Made by a program: the position numbers and the translations under genes. DNA of 56,397 nt from Enhydrobacter aerosaccus (lineage in GTDB: Bacteria; Pseudomonadota; Alphaproteobacteria; Reyranellales; Reyranellaceae). Positions within the stretch are counted from its first letter, which is position 1. Each line of letters starts with the position of its first letter. Below the pieces are notes generated by a model that saw only the letters and a list, made by a program, of their open reading frames with translations, was not told where the DNA came from and did no database searches. Shown in pieces: positions 12,332 through 21,248 of the stretch. The DNA lies in assembly GCA_903915535.1 (NCBI GenBank), contig CAIWTJ010000061.1:1-56397 (forward strand), in the 5' to 3' direction.

Positions 12332-13300
12332 ATGTCCGTCCTTGTCACTGGTGTCGCCGGCTTCGTCGGCTCGCAAGTCGCGCGCGCGTTGCTGGCCAGG
12401 GGCGAACAGGTCGTCGGCATCGACAATTTCAGCCCGTACTACGACCCGATCCTGAAATTCGCCCGCCTCAAGCCGCTGCGCGAGGACAAGGGTTTCACCT
12501 TCATCGAAGGCGATATCTCCGACCGGGAGACCATGCTGCCGCTGGCCGCCAGCCATGGTCACATCGACCGTATCGTCCATCTCGCCGCCCAGCCCGGCGT
12601 GCGCGAGTCGGTGAAGGATCCGTATATCTACGTCCAGACCAACGTGATGGGCCATCTCGTCATGGTCGAACTGGCGCGGCGCCTGCCCAGCTTGAAGCAC
12701 TTCGTGTATGCCTCGTCCTCGTCGGTCTACGGCGGCAACCGGAAGCTCCCGTTCGCGGTGGGCGACAGGGTCGATCATCCGGTGTCGGTCTATGCCGCCA
12801 CCAAGCGGGCGGGAGAACTGCTAGTCGAGACCTACGTCCATCTGCACAAGCTCCACGCGACGGGCCTGCGTTTCTTCACGGTCTACGGTCCCTGGGGCCG
12901 GCCCGATATGGCGCCATACATCTTCGCCAAGGCGATCCACGAAGGCTCGACGATCAAGCTCTTCCACCTGGGCTTCGCCCGCCGCGACTTCAGCTACATC
13001 GACGACATCGTGTCGGGCACCCTGGCCGTGCTCGACAAGCCGGCGGCCGACCCTGGCCACCGGCTCTACAATCTCGGCGCCGCCGGCAGCGAGGACATCG
13101 CCCATATCATCGAGTTGTTCGAAAAGGCCTTCGGAAAGAAGGCGGTTGTCGAGCTGCACCCGGGCGAGCCCGGGGACATGCTCGAGACGGCGGCCGATAT
13201 CACCGATACCACCCGTGATTTCGACTGGACACCGAAAGTCCCGGTCGAAGAAGGCATCCCTAGATTTGTCGAGTGGTTTAAAGCCTACAATAGGCTTTAG
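12332..13300 (+). CDS. NAD-dependent nucleotide-sugar epimerase
   Basis: A 322-residue extended short-chain dehydrogenase. The Rossmann motif GVAGFVGS is at residues 7-14, followed by a NFSPYYDP stretch; SSSSVYGGN and YAATK supply the catalytic Ser, Tyr and Lys. The layout is that of UDP-glucuronate 4-epimerases, which make UDP-galacturonate for polysaccharides. The exact substrate is inferred. No glycosyltransferase is adjacent; the next gene is an AT-richer orphan. Confidence 0.88.
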   Translation: MSVLVTGVAGFVGSQVARALLARGEQVVGIDNFSPYYDPILKFARLKPLREDKGFTFIEGDISDRETMLPLAASHGHIDRIVHLAAQPGVRESVKDPYIYVQTNVMGHLVMVELARRLPSLKHFVYASSSSVYGGNRKLPFAVGDRVDHPVSVYAATKRAGELLVETYVHLHKLHATGLRFFTVYGPWGRPDMAPYIFAKAIHEGSTIKLFHLGFARRDFSYIDDIVSGTLAVLDKPAADPGHRLYNLGAAGSEDIAHIIELFEKAFGKKAVVELHPGEPGDMLETAADITDTTRDFDWTPKVPVEEGIPRFVEWFKAYNRL

Positions 13301-13536
13301 TTGGTACTCTCAATCGATTGTGCTTCAACTGTACGTTGAGTTAGTATTGCTGACATAACCGGTATCTGGGGGATACCAATGCTCGGCGAAGAGCCCGTTC
13401 TTTTTCTCGACGATTGCCACGGATGACATCATCGTCGATGGATTGGGGGATGAGCTGTGCCGTCGTGGTCTGAGCAAGAGTGCGCCGGGCAGAAGTGCGC
13501 GGGTATCGGATACGGCTACACAGTAGGCAACGATTG

Positions 13537-14370
13537 ATGCGCTTGGCCATATTGGTGCCGATTTCGTTATGTTTGATCGCGCTCGTCGTAAATATTGGAG
13601 GTGGAGAGCCGGATGTTCCCGCAAGAGGTATCGCCGACCGCATGCTCTTTCGAGGCGGAGTGTGGGCCGGTGGTGTTGCTGTAGTGGTGCTGCTGCTAGT
13701 GGTTAGCGACATCACGTTGATTACCTGGCGTTTTCTGACGGTGCTCAAAAGCGGGCGAACTGTTTATCCGCCCCAAACGATTAAAGCATTTGCCGCAGAG
13801 TTAGGGCCTCAATTGTCCGAACTGGCGGCCGCCCCAATTGCAGCAAGAGTGCGAGATCGTCAATCGTCAGTAGCATCTTCCAATTCCCTGCTCGACGATT
13901 GGATCGATGCCAGACTCTTCGCGGAGCAGACCGCATCGGTAGGTCCCTTGATTCTGTTCCCATTTGTGATTGTTGGGTTGATGGTGGTTTGTCGTAGCCG
14001 GTTGTTCGATAACTGGGACGACGGCAATCTCGTGTTGGGTATCGTGGGGTTTTATCTACTGGTTTCTGTTGTCCTCGCCGCCACGCTGAACCTAGCAGCT
14101 GAGAAGGCCAGGCGGAGATCGCTTGAGCGCATGGAAGCGGACGCCCTTTGGCTCGAGGGGACGATCGGCGGAGTTGACGAAGAGAATCGAAAGAGGCGCG
14201 AGAAACTTCTGACTGTGTTTCGAATGTTGATCGAACAGGTGCGAAGCTTGCGAAAGGGTGCGTTTGCTCCGTTCTTCGAGCAACCTCTGGTGCAAGCTGT
14301 ATTGGTTCCGCTTTCCGGTGCCGGAGGCGTCAAACTCCTCGACTATCTGCTACTTGGTCAAACGCTGTAG
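13537..14370 (+). CDS. orphan membrane protein, AT-richer
   Basis: A 277-residue protein with about four membrane segments: one at the N-terminus (LVPISLCLIALVV), one near residues 42-65, and a pair near residues 130-185. A soluble helical C-terminal part carries many Arg and Lys, and a final hydrophobic tail follows. The ATG at 13537 begins at the first hydrophobic segment; a GTG at 13480 would add 19 basic residues. Base composition is clearly lower in GC than either neighbour, and the 180 bases before it hold coding-like fragments in different frames. It looks acquired and possibly lacks its original 5' end. No family recognised. Confidence 0.65.
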   Translation: MRLAILVPISLCLIALVVNIGGGEPDVPARGIADRMLFRGGVWAGGVAVVVLLLVVSDITLITWRFLTVLKSGRTVYPPQTIKAFAAELGPQLSELAAAPIAARVRDRQSSVASSNSLLDDWIDARLFAEQTASVGPLILFPFVIVGLMVVCRSRLFDNWDDGNLVLGIVGFYLLVSVVLAATLNLAAEKARRRSLERMEADALWLEGTIGGVDEENRKRREKLLTVFRMLIEQVRSLRKGAFAPFFEQPLVQAVLVPLSGAGGVKLLDYLLLGQTL

Positions 14371-14394
14371 AGCCGCTATGTCTTGCCTGCGGTC

Positions 14395-15159
14395 ATGTCT
14401 CTGTTCGAAATCAAAGATCTGCGGCGTGCCTTCTACGGATTGGAGGTGTTGCGTGGCGTCGACTTCGCGGTCGAAGCCGGTGGGATCACCGGGCTGATCG
14501 GGCCGAACGGGGCGGGCAAGACGACGCTGTTCAACGTCGTGTCGGGGCTGGTGCCGCCGAACGCCGGCTCCATCGTGTTCGACGGCAGCGAGATGGCCGG
14601 CAAGTCGCCCGACGTCATCAGCCGGGCGGGCCTGCTGCGGACCTTCCAGGTGGCGCGCGGCTTCCCCAAGCTCTCGGTATTCCAGCACCTCATGCTCTAT
14701 GGCCGCGACCAGCCGGGCGAGAGCCTGCTGACGGCGATCTTCGGCAGCCGGGCGGCGCGCGATCGCGAGGCGGAGCTTGCGGAGAAGGCACTGGAGACGG
14801 CACGCTTCCTGCGGCTCGACAGGCTCATCGACAATCCGGCGACGGCCTTATCGGGCGGACAGAAGAAGCTCCTCGAGATCGGCCGTGCGCTGATGGCCGA
14901 GCCCAAACTCGTACTGCTCGACGAGCCGACGGCGGGCGTCAATCCGACCCTGCAGAACGAGATCGGCGAGCGGCTGCTGGAACTGCCCAAGCGCGGCATC
15001 ACCGTGCTGCTGATCGAGCACGACATGGGCTTCATCGCCCACCTTTGCGATCCGGTGATCGTGATGGCCGAAGGACAGGTACTGACGCAAGGCACCTTCG
15101 ATCAGGTGCGCAACGATCACCGCGTGCGCGAAGCCTATCTCGGCAAGCGTGCCGCATGA
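14395..15159 (+). CDS. livG: branched-chain-type ABC importer ATPase LivG
   Basis: A 254-residue ABC ATPase. Walker A GPNGAGKT is at residues 36-43, signature LSGGQKK starts at 152 and Walker B LVLLDEPTAG at 172. LivG powers uptake of branched-chain amino acids or related carboxylates together with LivF, two permeases and a binding protein, all encoded next in line. The stop overlaps the livF start (ATGA). A TTG four codons upstream is possible, but the ATG at 14395 matches the family N-terminus. Confidence 0.93.
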   Translation: MSLFEIKDLRRAFYGLEVLRGVDFAVEAGGITGLIGPNGAGKTTLFNVVSGLVPPNAGSIVFDGSEMAGKSPDVISRAGLLRTFQVARGFPKLSVFQHLMLYGRDQPGESLLTAIFGSRAARDREAELAEKALETARFLRLDRLIDNPATALSGGQKKLLEIGRALMAEPKLVLLDEPTAGVNPTLQNEIGERLLELPKRGITVLLIEHDMGFIAHLCDPVIVMAEGQVLTQGTFDQVRNDHRVREAYLGKRAA

Positions 15160-15893
15160 GCTTGCTGTCGGTCACCGACCTGCGCGGCGGCTATGTCGCC
15201 GCCGACGAGATCGTCAAAGGCGCGGCGCTGCATGTCGAGGACGGCGAAATCGTCTCGCTGATCGGGCCCAATGGCGCGGGCAAGTCGACCCTGCTGAAGC
15301 TGATTGCGGGGCTGCTGCGCCCCAGCGGCGGACACATCCACTTGGGCGACCGCGACATCGCGGGGCTGGGCGCGCCCGAGATCAGCGGACTCGGTCTCTC
15401 TTTCGTGCCGCAAGAGCGCAATGTCTTCGGCACCATGACCATCGCCGAGAATCTCGAGATGGGCAGCTTCACCGACGGCCGCCACGCACGGCAACGCATG
15501 GCGGAGCTCTACGAGCGCTTCCCGATGCTGGCCGAAAAGCGCCGCGCGGCCGCACGCACGCTGAGCGGCGGTCAGCGCCAGATCCTGGCCATGGCGATCG
15601 CGCTCATGAATGCGCCGAAGCTGCTGCTGCTCGACGAACCCACGGCGGGCCTCAGCCCGCGCGCGGCCGAGGAACTCTTCGGCACAATCGTTGCGTTGAA
15701 CAAGACGGGCGTGGCCATCCTGATGGTCGAGCAGAATGCGCTCGAGGCGCTGGCGGTCTCCGCGCGCGCCTGCGTGCTGGTCCAGGGCCGGGTCGAGCGC
15801 GAGGGCCGCGCGGCGGAGTTGGCCTCCGATCCGACCGTCCGCGATCTCTTTCTTGGCGGCAAGGCCCAGCCTATGCTCGCCGGCACTACATGA
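15156..15893 (+). CDS. livF: branched-chain-type ABC importer ATPase LivF
   Basis: A 245-residue ABC ATPase, partner of LivG. Walker A GPNGAGKS is at residues 37-44, signature LSGGQRQ near 136, and Walker B LLLLDEPTAGLSP follows. The ATG overlaps the livG stop by four bases, so the two ATPases are translationally coupled. LivF members lack the extra loop of LivG, as here. Confidence 0.93.
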   Translation: MSLLSVTDLRGGYVAADEIVKGAALHVEDGEIVSLIGPNGAGKSTLLKLIAGLLRPSGGHIHLGDRDIAGLGAPEISGLGLSFVPQERNVFGTMTIAENLEMGSFTDGRHARQRMAELYERFPMLAEKRRAAARTLSGGQRQILAMAIALMNAPKLLLLDEPTAGLSPRAAEELFGTIVALNKTGVAILMVEQNALEALAVSARACVLVQGRVEREGRAAELASDPTVRDLFLGGKAQPMLAGTT

Positions 15894-15903
15894 GGGGAAC
15901 CAG

Positions 15904-17100
15904 ATGATGATGTTTCGTATTGGCCGCCGCGCGGCGCTTTTGGGCAGTGTGGCCGCCGTCGCCGCCCCGTCGGTCGTGCGGGCGCAAGCCGATCCGATCA
16001 AGATCGCGACCCTGACGCCGCTCACGGGCGCGGGCGGCTCCTACGGTCCGGTAATGGCCAAGGTGGCGGCCGCCGTCGTCGAGGAAGTGAACGCCGCGGG
16101 CGGCGTGCTCGGCCGCAAGGTCGTGCTGGTGAGCGAGGACGACCAGACCAATCCGGATGCCGGCGTGCGCGCGGCACGCAAGTTGATCGACGTCGACAAA
16201 GTGGCGGCGATCCTGGGCACCTGGGCCTCATCGGTGACGACCGCGGTCGCACCGTTGTGCTGGGAAAACAAGACCTTCCTCTGCACCGTGTCGGGCGCCG
16301 ACTCGATCACCCTGCTGCCGCACCAAGGCTATCTCGTGCGCACCCAGCCCAACACGGTGCTGCAGGTCACGCGCACCGGGGAGTTCCTTGTGTCGCTGGG
16401 CGCCAAGAAGATCTGGACCTTTGTGCCACAGACGCCGTTCGCCAAGTCGAGCATCGAGATCATGGAAGGCGTCGCCAAGAAAGCGGGCGGCACGCACGGC
16501 AGCCTGATCTACGACGACAAGAAGACGACCTATCGCACCGAGGTCGACCAGATGATGCGCTTCGCACCGGACGCCATCCTCTGCGCCGGCTACACGCCCG
16601 ACACGGTCGTGCTGCTGAAGGACCTCTATCGCGCCGGCTACAAGGGCAAGATCATCGGCCAGGCCTACGCCATCAACCAGAAGCTGATCGAACAGGTCGG
16701 CCAGAACGAAGTCGTGGAAGGCGTCTACACCTACGCACCGTCCGTCGCCGAAGGCAGCGGGGCGCTGGCCCGGGTGAAGAAGCTGTCTGGACTCGCGAGC
16801 CCCGATCCCTACACCAGCCAGGTCTACGACCATGTGAACATGGTGCTGATGGCCATGGCGATCGGGAAGGGCGCCACCGGCACCGTGATCAAGGACAACA
16901 TCCGCAAGGTGACGCAGGGCGGCGGCAAGGCGGTCGACAATGCCGTCGACGGTTTGAAGGCCATAGCCGCCGGTGAGAAGGTTGACTATGCGGGCGCGTC
17001 CGGCCCGTGCGACTTCGACGACAAGGGCGATATCCTCGACTGCAAGTTCCTGTACGAGCAGATCAAGGCCGGCAAGCCGGTTCTGGTGAAGATCGCTTAG
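15904..17100 (+). CDS. periplasmic amino-acid-type binding protein
   Basis: A 398-residue type I substrate-binding protein of the Leu/Ile/Val family. It has an N-terminal signal with a twin-Arg-like FRIGRRAALLG and cleavage after VRAQA, then IKIATLTPLTG, the usual first strand of the family. A GAGG precedes the ATG. It captures the ligand for the permease/ATPase set encoded around it. The substrate cannot be told from sequence: these paralogues bind amino acids, amides, urea or aromatic acids. Confidence 0.9.
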   Translation: MMMFRIGRRAALLGSVAAVAAPSVVRAQADPIKIATLTPLTGAGGSYGPVMAKVAAAVVEEVNAAGGVLGRKVVLVSEDDQTNPDAGVRAARKLIDVDKVAAILGTWASSVTTAVAPLCWENKTFLCTVSGADSITLLPHQGYLVRTQPNTVLQVTRTGEFLVSLGAKKIWTFVPQTPFAKSSIEIMEGVAKKAGGTHGSLIYDDKKTTYRTEVDQMMRFAPDAILCAGYTPDTVVLLKDLYRAGYKGKIIGQAYAINQKLIEQVGQNEVVEGVYTYAPSVAEGSGALARVKKLSGLASPDPYTSQVYDHVNMVLMAMAIGKGATGTVIKDNIRKVTQGGGKAVDNAVDGLKAIAAGEKVDYAGASGPCDFDDKGDILDCKFLYEQIKAGKPVLVKIA

Positions 17101-17121
17101 TTGGCCGGCGTCGTGCTCATG

Positions 17122-17179
17122 CGGACCGCGAGCCTCTGGCTCGCTCATTCTCTTGAGCCAGCCAGAGGCTGGCGGTCCG
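17122..17179 (+). repeat. hairpin between binding protein and permease genes
   Basis: A long imperfect inverted repeat fills the gap: CGGACCGC and AGCCTCTGGCT on the left answer AGCCAGAGGCT and GGCGGTCCG on the right. No T-run follows. Such structures behind binding-protein genes usually protect the upstream mRNA or reduce read-through, giving more binding protein than permease. That role is inferred. Confidence 0.7.
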
Positions 17180-17186
17180 GAAGACC

Positions 17187-18047
17187 ATGAATTTGGTCCT
17201 TCAAGCCCTGTTGAACGGGCTGGTGTCGGGCGCGCTGCTGGCCGTGCCTGCCATCGGTTTCACGGCGATGTTCGCCGTGCTGCGCTTTCCCAACTTCTCG
17301 GTCTCCGGCGTGGCGACGCTGGGCGCCTTCGCGGGCTATACCGCCTATGCCGCGGGCTTCCAGATCGTGGGCTCGCTCGCGGTGGCCTTTGTCGTGGCGG
17401 GCGCGGTCGGGCTGGTGTTCGACAAGGTGGCGCACCTGCCGCTGGTGAAGCAGGGCGCGCTGCCGGCGGCGATCGCGTCCATTGCGTCCGGCCTTGTCCT
17501 CGAGAACGTCGTACGCCTGTGTTTCGGCAACGACATGCGCGGCTACGACCGGCCGATCGCGCGCGATGTCCACTTCGGCGACCTGCGCATCAACCCGCAG
17601 CAGACCGAGACGATGGGCGTGGCGCTCGTGATCATGCTGCTGGTGTTCGCGGCCCTTGCCTTCACGCGGGTCGGCAAGGCGATGCGCGCCTCGGCCGACA
17701 ATCCCGAGCTCGCGGCGCTGAAGGGCATCCGGCCCGACCGCGTAGCGATGATGGCGAGCTTCATCGGCATGGGCCTCGTCGGCATGGGCGGCATGCTGCT
17801 CGGCCTCGACAGCTCGATCGATCCGCTGACCGGCGCACGCATCCTGCTTTCGATCTTCGCCGCCGCCGTTCTCGGCGGATTGGGCAGCGCGCCCGGCGCC
17901 GTGCTGGGCGCTTTTCTCATCGGCATGGCGGAAGAATTGTCCGTGCTTGTCGTGGGCTCGCCCTATCGCGCGGCGGTCGGCTTCTTCGCCATCCTGATCG
18001 TGCTGTCGCTGCGGCCGCGCGGCCTGCTGGGCGAGCGGGCGTTCTAG
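17187..18047 (+). CDS. livH: branched-chain-type ABC permease LivH
   Basis: A 286-residue inner-membrane permease with about eight hydrophobic segments and the family stretch GKAMRASADNPELAALKGI near the middle, which forms the coupling loop to the ATPase. It starts just after the intergenic hairpin and ends two bases before livM. Confidence 0.9.
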   Translation: MNLVLQALLNGLVSGALLAVPAIGFTAMFAVLRFPNFSVSGVATLGAFAGYTAYAAGFQIVGSLAVAFVVAGAVGLVFDKVAHLPLVKQGALPAAIASIASGLVLENVVRLCFGNDMRGYDRPIARDVHFGDLRINPQQTETMGVALVIMLLVFAALAFTRVGKAMRASADNPELAALKGIRPDRVAMMASFIGMGLVGMGGMLLGLDSSIDPLTGARILLSIFAAAVLGGLGSAPGAVLGAFLIGMAEELSVLVVGSPYRAAVGFFAILIVLSLRPRGLLGERAF

Positions 18048-18049
18048 CG

Positions 18050-18967
18050 ATGCTGAACTATCTTCTTTTCATCGCGACCATCGGCGGGATCTACGGCGTG
18101 CTGGCGCTCGGGCTCAACCTGATCTGGGGCGGAGCGGGGATGGTCAATCTCGGCCTGGCAGGCTTCTTCGCCGTCGGTGCGTATGTGTCGGCCCTCGTCA
18201 CCACGACCGGTCATCTGCCGATTCCCGTGGGCTGGCTGCTGGCGTTGATTGCGGGAAGTATCGCGGGTCTCGTGGTGGTGCTGTCGACGACGCGGCTGCG
18301 CGAGGACTATCTCGCCATCGTGACCCTGGGTTTTGCCGAGGTCGTGCGCCTCGTCGCGGCCAACGAGATCTGGCTGACCAAGGGATCGGACGGCATTTCC
18401 GGCATTCCCGGACCGGGCAAGGCTGCCCTCGGTGCGAACTTCAATGTCGCCTATCTGCTCATCCTGATCGTCGTGCTGGCCGTCGTGTTCGTGCTGATGC
18501 GCCGCATCGATCGCTCGCCCTACGGCCGCGCCTTGCGGGCGATCCGCGAGGATGCGCAGGTGGCGCAGGTCGCGGGCAAGCCGGTGCTGCGCTTCAAGGC
18601 ACAGGCCTTCGCCCTGTCCGCGGCGATCGCGGGCCTGGCCGGCGCGCTCTACGGCCATTTCACCTCCTACATCGCGCCCGATCTTTTCCTGCCGCTGATC
18701 ACGGTCTACATCTTCCTGAGCGTCGCCGCGGGCGGCATCGGCAATCCGGCGGGCGCCCTCGTCGGCGCCTATCTCGTAATGACCTTGCTTGAGTCGGCCC
18801 GCTTCCTGGTCGAGTTCATTCCCTACGTCACGGCGGTGCAACGCGCCGCTCTCAAGGAACTGCTGATCGCCGCCGCCCTGATCCTGGTGTTGCGCCTGAT
18901 GCCGCGCGGGCTCCTGCCCGAACGCATCCCGCGCGCACCGCAACCGCAGACCGGAGGAACAACATGA
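18050..18967 (+). CDS. livM: branched-chain-type ABC permease LivM
   Basis: A 305-residue permease, partner of LivH, with about eight membrane segments. GRALRAIREDAQVAQVAGK is the coupling-loop motif, and GLGGALYGHF-like packing (GLAGALYGHF here) follows. The ATG at 18050 lies two bases after the livH stop. Its own stop overlaps the start of the GAF gene (ATGA at 18964), placing that gene in the same transcript. Confidence 0.9.
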   Translation: MLNYLLFIATIGGIYGVLALGLNLIWGGAGMVNLGLAGFFAVGAYVSALVTTTGHLPIPVGWLLALIAGSIAGLVVVLSTTRLREDYLAIVTLGFAEVVRLVAANEIWLTKGSDGISGIPGPGKAALGANFNVAYLLILIVVLAVVFVLMRRIDRSPYGRALRAIREDAQVAQVAGKPVLRFKAQAFALSAAIAGLAGALYGHFTSYIAPDLFLPLITVYIFLSVAAGGIGNPAGALVGAYLVMTLLESARFLVEFIPYVTAVQRAALKELLIAAALILVLRLMPRGLLPERIPRAPQPQTGGTT

Positions 18968-19458
18968 CACCGCTCGACAGCTGCATCGCCGCCCTGAGGA
19001 CGGGGCCGACCGAGGAAATCTTCAAGGCGGTCGAGAAGGGCACCGCCGCCACGGTGGGCCACAAGCTCTTCACGCTTCTCTATGTCGCGCCCAACGGCAA
19101 GCGCGTGAAGCGCATGTACAGCAATATGCCCAAGGAATACCCGGTCGGCGGCTACAAGGAGATCCGGGAAACAGAGTGGCACAAGCAGATACTCGGCCAG
19201 AAGAAGGCCTGGGTCGGCTACAACAAGAAGGACATCGAGTGGGCCTTCTTCGATCACGAGTTGATCGTATCGTTGGGCTGCGAATCGGCGATGAACATCC
19301 CGGTGCTCTATAACGGCCGTCTTTTGGGCACGATGAACCTGCTGGATGCGGCCGGGCGCTACAAGGCGACCGATCCCGCGCACTGCGAGCCCTTTGCGGC
19401 GCTTCTGGTCGGACCGTTCCTTGACGCCATCGCTGCCGATCCCGATATCGGGACCTGA
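18964..19458 (+). CDS. GAF-domain protein in transporter operon
   Basis: A 164-residue protein with a single GAF domain over most of its length; VSLGCESAMNIPVLYNGRLLGTMNLL is the hallmark C-terminal half. GAF domains bind small ligands. No output domain is attached. Its ATG overlaps the livM stop, so it is made with the transporter. It may sense or carry the imported compound, but this is inference. A short link then leads to the peptidase gene. Confidence 0.8.
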   Translation: MTPLDSCIAALRTGPTEEIFKAVEKGTAATVGHKLFTLLYVAPNGKRVKRMYSNMPKEYPVGGYKEIRETEWHKQILGQKKAWVGYNKKDIEWAFFDHELIVSLGCESAMNIPVLYNGRLLGTMNLLDAAGRYKATDPAHCEPFAALLVGPFLDAIAADPDIGT

Positions 19459-19475
19459 TCTGAGGAGTATTGCGT

Positions 19476-21245
19476 ATGAATGCCGTGCTGGGCGATCTGC
19501 CGACCTGGAAGCTGACCGACCTCTATTCGAGCCCGAGCGGCAGCGACCTCAAGGCCGATCTCAAGCGGGCCGGCGAAGAGGCGGAAGCCTTTGCCAGGGA
19601 TTACGAAGGCAAGATCGTCGGGCTCGACGGCAAGGCGCTGGGCGCCGCCATCGCGCGCTATGAGGCGATGTCGGACCGGATGGGGCGCATCGGCTCCTAT
19701 GCGCAGCTCTACTATGCGCAGAACCAGGCGGATTCCGAGCGCGGGCGCTTTGCGCAGGACGTCTCGGAGAAACTGAACGACATCTATTCCAAGCTGGTGT
19801 TCCTGGGCCTCGAGCTCAACAAGATCGAGGACGCCGATCTCGCCACCAAGCTGAAGGAGCCGGCACTGGCCAAGTATGGCCCGTGGCTGCGCGACCGGCG
19901 CGTGTTCCGGCCGCATCAGCTCTCCGACGAGCTGGAGAAGCTGCTGCACGACCAGTCTGTTGTCGGAAGTGCCGCCTGGTCCCGCCTGTTCGACGAGACG
20001 ATCGCACGCCTGCGCTATCCGTTCCGCAACGAGATGCTGAGCGAGCCGCAGATCCTCGACAAGATGTCGAACAAGGATGCGAGCGTGCGCAGGGATGCAG
20101 CGAAATCTTTCGGCAAGGTGCAGGGCGACAACATTGCGATCTTCTCGCTCGTCACCAACACGCTGATCAAGGATAAGGAGATCGACGACCGCTGGCGCAA
20201 GTACCCGCGGCCGCAGTCGGCGCGGAACCTGTCGAACGTCGTGGAAGACGAGGTGGTCGACGCGCTCGCGTCCGCCGTGAAGGCGGCCTACCCGAAGCTC
20301 TCGCATCGCTACTACAAGCTCAAGGCCAAGTGGTTCGGCGTCGAGACCATGCCTTATTGGGATCGCAACGCGCCGCTGCCGGAGCATGACGACCGCACCA
20401 TTCCGTGGGCCGAGGCGGAGAAGACCGTTCTCGGCGCCTATCGCGCCTTCTCGCCGGAGCTGGCCGATGTCGGCCAGAAATTCTTCGGTAGCGGCTGGAT
20501 CGATGCGCCGGCCAGTCCCGGAAAGTCGCCGGGCGCTTTCGCCCATCCGACGGTGCCGTCGTCGCATCCGTTCCTGCTGCTGAACTACCAGGGCAAGGTG
20601 CGGGACGTGGCGACGCTCGCCCATGAACTCGGGCACGGCGTGCACCAGGTGCTGGCGGCGCAGCAGGGCCCGTTAATGGCAGACACACCCCTCACGCTCG
20701 CGGAGACCGCGTCGGTGTTCGGCGAGATGCTGACCTTCCAGTCGCTGCTGAAGGCGGTGCCGGACAAGAAGACGCGCAAGGCGATGCTCGCGGGCAAGGT
20801 CGAGGACATGCTGAACACCGTGGTGCGCCAGATCGCATTCTACGATTTCGAGTCGCGCCTGCACATGAAGCGCCGCGAGGGCGAGTTGACGCCCGGCGCG
20901 ATCGGCGAGATCTGGATGACGGTGCAGAAAGAGAGCCTGGGACCGGCCTTCACCTTCGACGAGGAGTACAAGCACTACTGGTCGTATATCGGCCACTTCA
21001 TCCATTCGCCGTTCTACGTCTACGCCTATGCCTTCGGCGACTGCCTGGTGAACTCGCTCTATGCCGTCTATCAGTCGGGCATGCCGGACTTCCAGGCGAA
21101 GTACCTCGACATGTTGAAGGCAGGCGGCGTGAAGCGACACAAGGAGCTGCTGGCGCCGTTCGGCCTCGACGCCTCCGATCCCGCTTTCTGGGACAAGGGA
21201 CTGAGCGTGATCTCGGGCTTCGTCGACGAACTCGAAAAGCTCTAG
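19476..21245 (+). CDS. M3-family oligoendopeptidase
   Basis: A 589-residue cytosolic zinc peptidase of the PepF/M3B type that trims peptides. HELGH, with the two zinc His and the catalytic Glu, is at residues 383-387, and the downstream ETASVFGEM supplies the third zinc ligand. It starts 17 bases after the GAF gene. The ATG at 19476 is preferred over a TTG two codons upstream. The kinase gene follows three bases after its stop, so these genes are probably cotranscribed. Confidence 0.93.
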   Translation: MNAVLGDLPTWKLTDLYSSPSGSDLKADLKRAGEEAEAFARDYEGKIVGLDGKALGAAIARYEAMSDRMGRIGSYAQLYYAQNQADSERGRFAQDVSEKLNDIYSKLVFLGLELNKIEDADLATKLKEPALAKYGPWLRDRRVFRPHQLSDELEKLLHDQSVVGSAAWSRLFDETIARLRYPFRNEMLSEPQILDKMSNKDASVRRDAAKSFGKVQGDNIAIFSLVTNTLIKDKEIDDRWRKYPRPQSARNLSNVVEDEVVDALASAVKAAYPKLSHRYYKLKAKWFGVETMPYWDRNAPLPEHDDRTIPWAEAEKTVLGAYRAFSPELADVGQKFFGSGWIDAPASPGKSPGAFAHPTVPSSHPFLLLNYQGKVRDVATLAHELGHGVHQVLAAQQGPLMADTPLTLAETASVFGEMLTFQSLLKAVPDKKTRKAMLAGKVEDMLNTVVRQIAFYDFESRLHMKRREGELTPGAIGEIWMTVQKESLGPAFTFDEEYKHYWSYIGHFIHSPFYVYAYAFGDCLVNSLYAVYQSGMPDFQAKYLDMLKAGGVKRHKELLAPFGLDASDPAFWDKGLSVISGFVDELEKL

Positions 21246-21248
21246 CGC

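Noticed and set aside
17153..18049. In-frame upstream extension of livM through livH
   Set aside because: The extension is low-complexity Arg/Gly sequence overlapping livH in another frame. The ATG at 18050 starts the conserved permease sequence.
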